From: Xiphydria camelus
Taxonomy: Eukaryota; Arthropoda; Insecta; Hymenoptera; Xiphydriidae
DNA: 64,000 bases
Direction: 5' to 3'
NCBI GenBank assembly: GCA_963678675.1
Contig: OY783192.1
Coordinates: 20,238,439 to 20,302,438, forward strand
Positions within the stretch are counted from its first letter, which is position 1; each line of letters begins with the position of its first letter. The position numbers and the translations under genes were made by a program. The notes beneath the pieces are model-generated. The model searched no databases. It was not told the DNA's origin and worked only from the letters and a program-made list of their open reading frames with translations. This document shows positions 63,261-64,000 of the stretch, piece by piece.

Positions 63261-64000
63261 ATGAGTGCGGGAAGTGAGTTTAAGCCGAAGAAAAGGTCAA
63301 AAACCGGTCGGATACAAGACGTTATGAAAAAAATGAAGCTAGCGTCGCATGAGGAAGGAGAACCATGCAACTGTAAGAGGTTAAAATGCTTTGAAGCTAT
63401 CAGTGGCTTGGAACGCAAAGCAGTGTTAAGAGAATTTAACGTAATGTCTGGTCACGACGAGCAAAACAGCTATTTGTGTGGTCTGATCTCCGTTGTTCCA
63501 ATCCAAAGGCGTAGAAGCAGAAAACCAGAAATGGAAGCCCGTTATCATGAGAGCAGCTTTACATACAAAGTACGGGTGAAAAGAGAAGACAGTATGGTGG
63601 AAATACCTGTCTGCAGCAAGGCCTTGTTAAGTATCCATGGCATCTTAAAGAGTAAGCTGGAATACCTACAAAAATCGCTAAAATATAACGGGTTGTCACC
63701 AAAAGATCAACGTGGTAAACATGCTGCCTTAATAAGAAAATTATCTGACACCACGTTCACGAAAATAATGGATCATATAAAGTCGTTTATGGGAGGGTTG
63801 TCTCATTACAGTCTTGAAGAGTCCAATAGGTTATACCTTCCTGAGAGTCTCAACATAACAAAAATGTACACAATGTTCCAAGAACTGTATCCCAAAATGT
63901 TAAGGTTTCTTATGAGACCTACAGAACGATTTTCAATACAAAATATAATATAAGCTTTGGCTATCCGCGCACAGACACGTGTAGTGCATGTGAACGATTT
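63261..64000 (+). pseudogene. Arthropod transposon protein (unassigned family), cut by the window
   Basis: 230 codons from MSAGSEFKPKKRSKTGRIQD: a basic N-terminus, CNCKRLKCFEAI, a core (NSYLCGLISVVPIQRRRSRK, SFTYKVRVKRE, EIPVCSKALLSIHGI), RGKHAALIRKLSD, SHYSLEESNRLYLPESL and NITKMYTMFQELYPK. This signature is a repeated, poorly named arthropod protein, possibly a Sola-type transposase, from memory. One base is missing in the AAAA run near 63894-63897. In the next frame the protein continues to the window end with YRTIFNTKYNISFGYPRTDT and a Cys pair (CSACERF). So it is frameshifted and its 3' part lies outside. Confidence 0.6.

Overview
This 64 kb window is eukaryotic, almost certainly from an insect. 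The evidence is TE families typical of arthropods (mariner-like, pogo/Tc5-like, gypsy with an envelope gene, CR1/jockey-like LINEs), spliced genes inside transposons, AT-rich DNA and short telomere-like AACCT runs. A hymenopteran is my guess and nothing here proves it. I see no convincing single-copy host gene. The window is a stack of mobile elements nested in each other, nearly all broken, with two 200-base assembly gaps (15377-15576 and 50999-51198).

Layout. 1-1769: two inverted copies of a Tc1/mariner-like transposase. 3448-4590: a repeat module, a DEDDh exonuclease-like exon and a strong hairpin. 4.9-7.4 kb: fragments of piggyBac-like and Helitron-like genes and several MITEs. 7408-30058: one Ty3/gypsy retrotransposon on the minus strand, with 791 and 852 bp LTRs, GTAT target duplications, a tRNA-Gly primer site, a polypurine tract, gag with six zinc knuckles, pro-pol, an env gene that resembles chuvirus glycoproteins, and an extra 163-codon 3' ORF. 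It is interrupted three times: a 725 bp TTAA-flanked element in the integrase region, a 10.4 kb composite block (14418-24862) inside RNase H, and a 657 bp TA-flanked element between gag and protease. The 10.4 kb block contains a 3.26 kb near-perfect palindrome and several smaller foldback repeats.

30.06-33.86 kb: repeat debris, LTR-like fragments, two short MITEs and a THAP-like remnant. 33863-38917: a second Ty3/gypsy element (minus, 402 bp LTRs, no env). 39.0-62.06 kb: a head-to-tail stack of CR1/jockey-like LINE pieces (A1, A2, B, C, D), all on the minus strand. The 3' ends of A1, B, C and D all abut (TC)n/(GA)n microsatellite. A1 is invaded by a TIR element carrying a PIN/FEN1-like nuclease gene (element X, 39121-45995), and X is invaded by a Tc5-like element (39205-42959). 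Both sit at CTAAG, the CTNAG target known for Tc5, with TAA duplicated. B carries a deleted mariner. 63261-64000: the start of another transposon protein that runs off the window.

The order of insertion can be read from the nesting. LINE pieces piled up in GA repeats, X entered LINE A1, and the Tc5-like element entered X. The envelope gypsy element landed beside a small palindromic MITE and later collected DNA elements. The most interesting items are element X, the GA-targeted LINE stack, the envelope gypsy with its accessory ORF, the 3.26 kb palindrome, and the small divergent gene inside the Tc5-like element.
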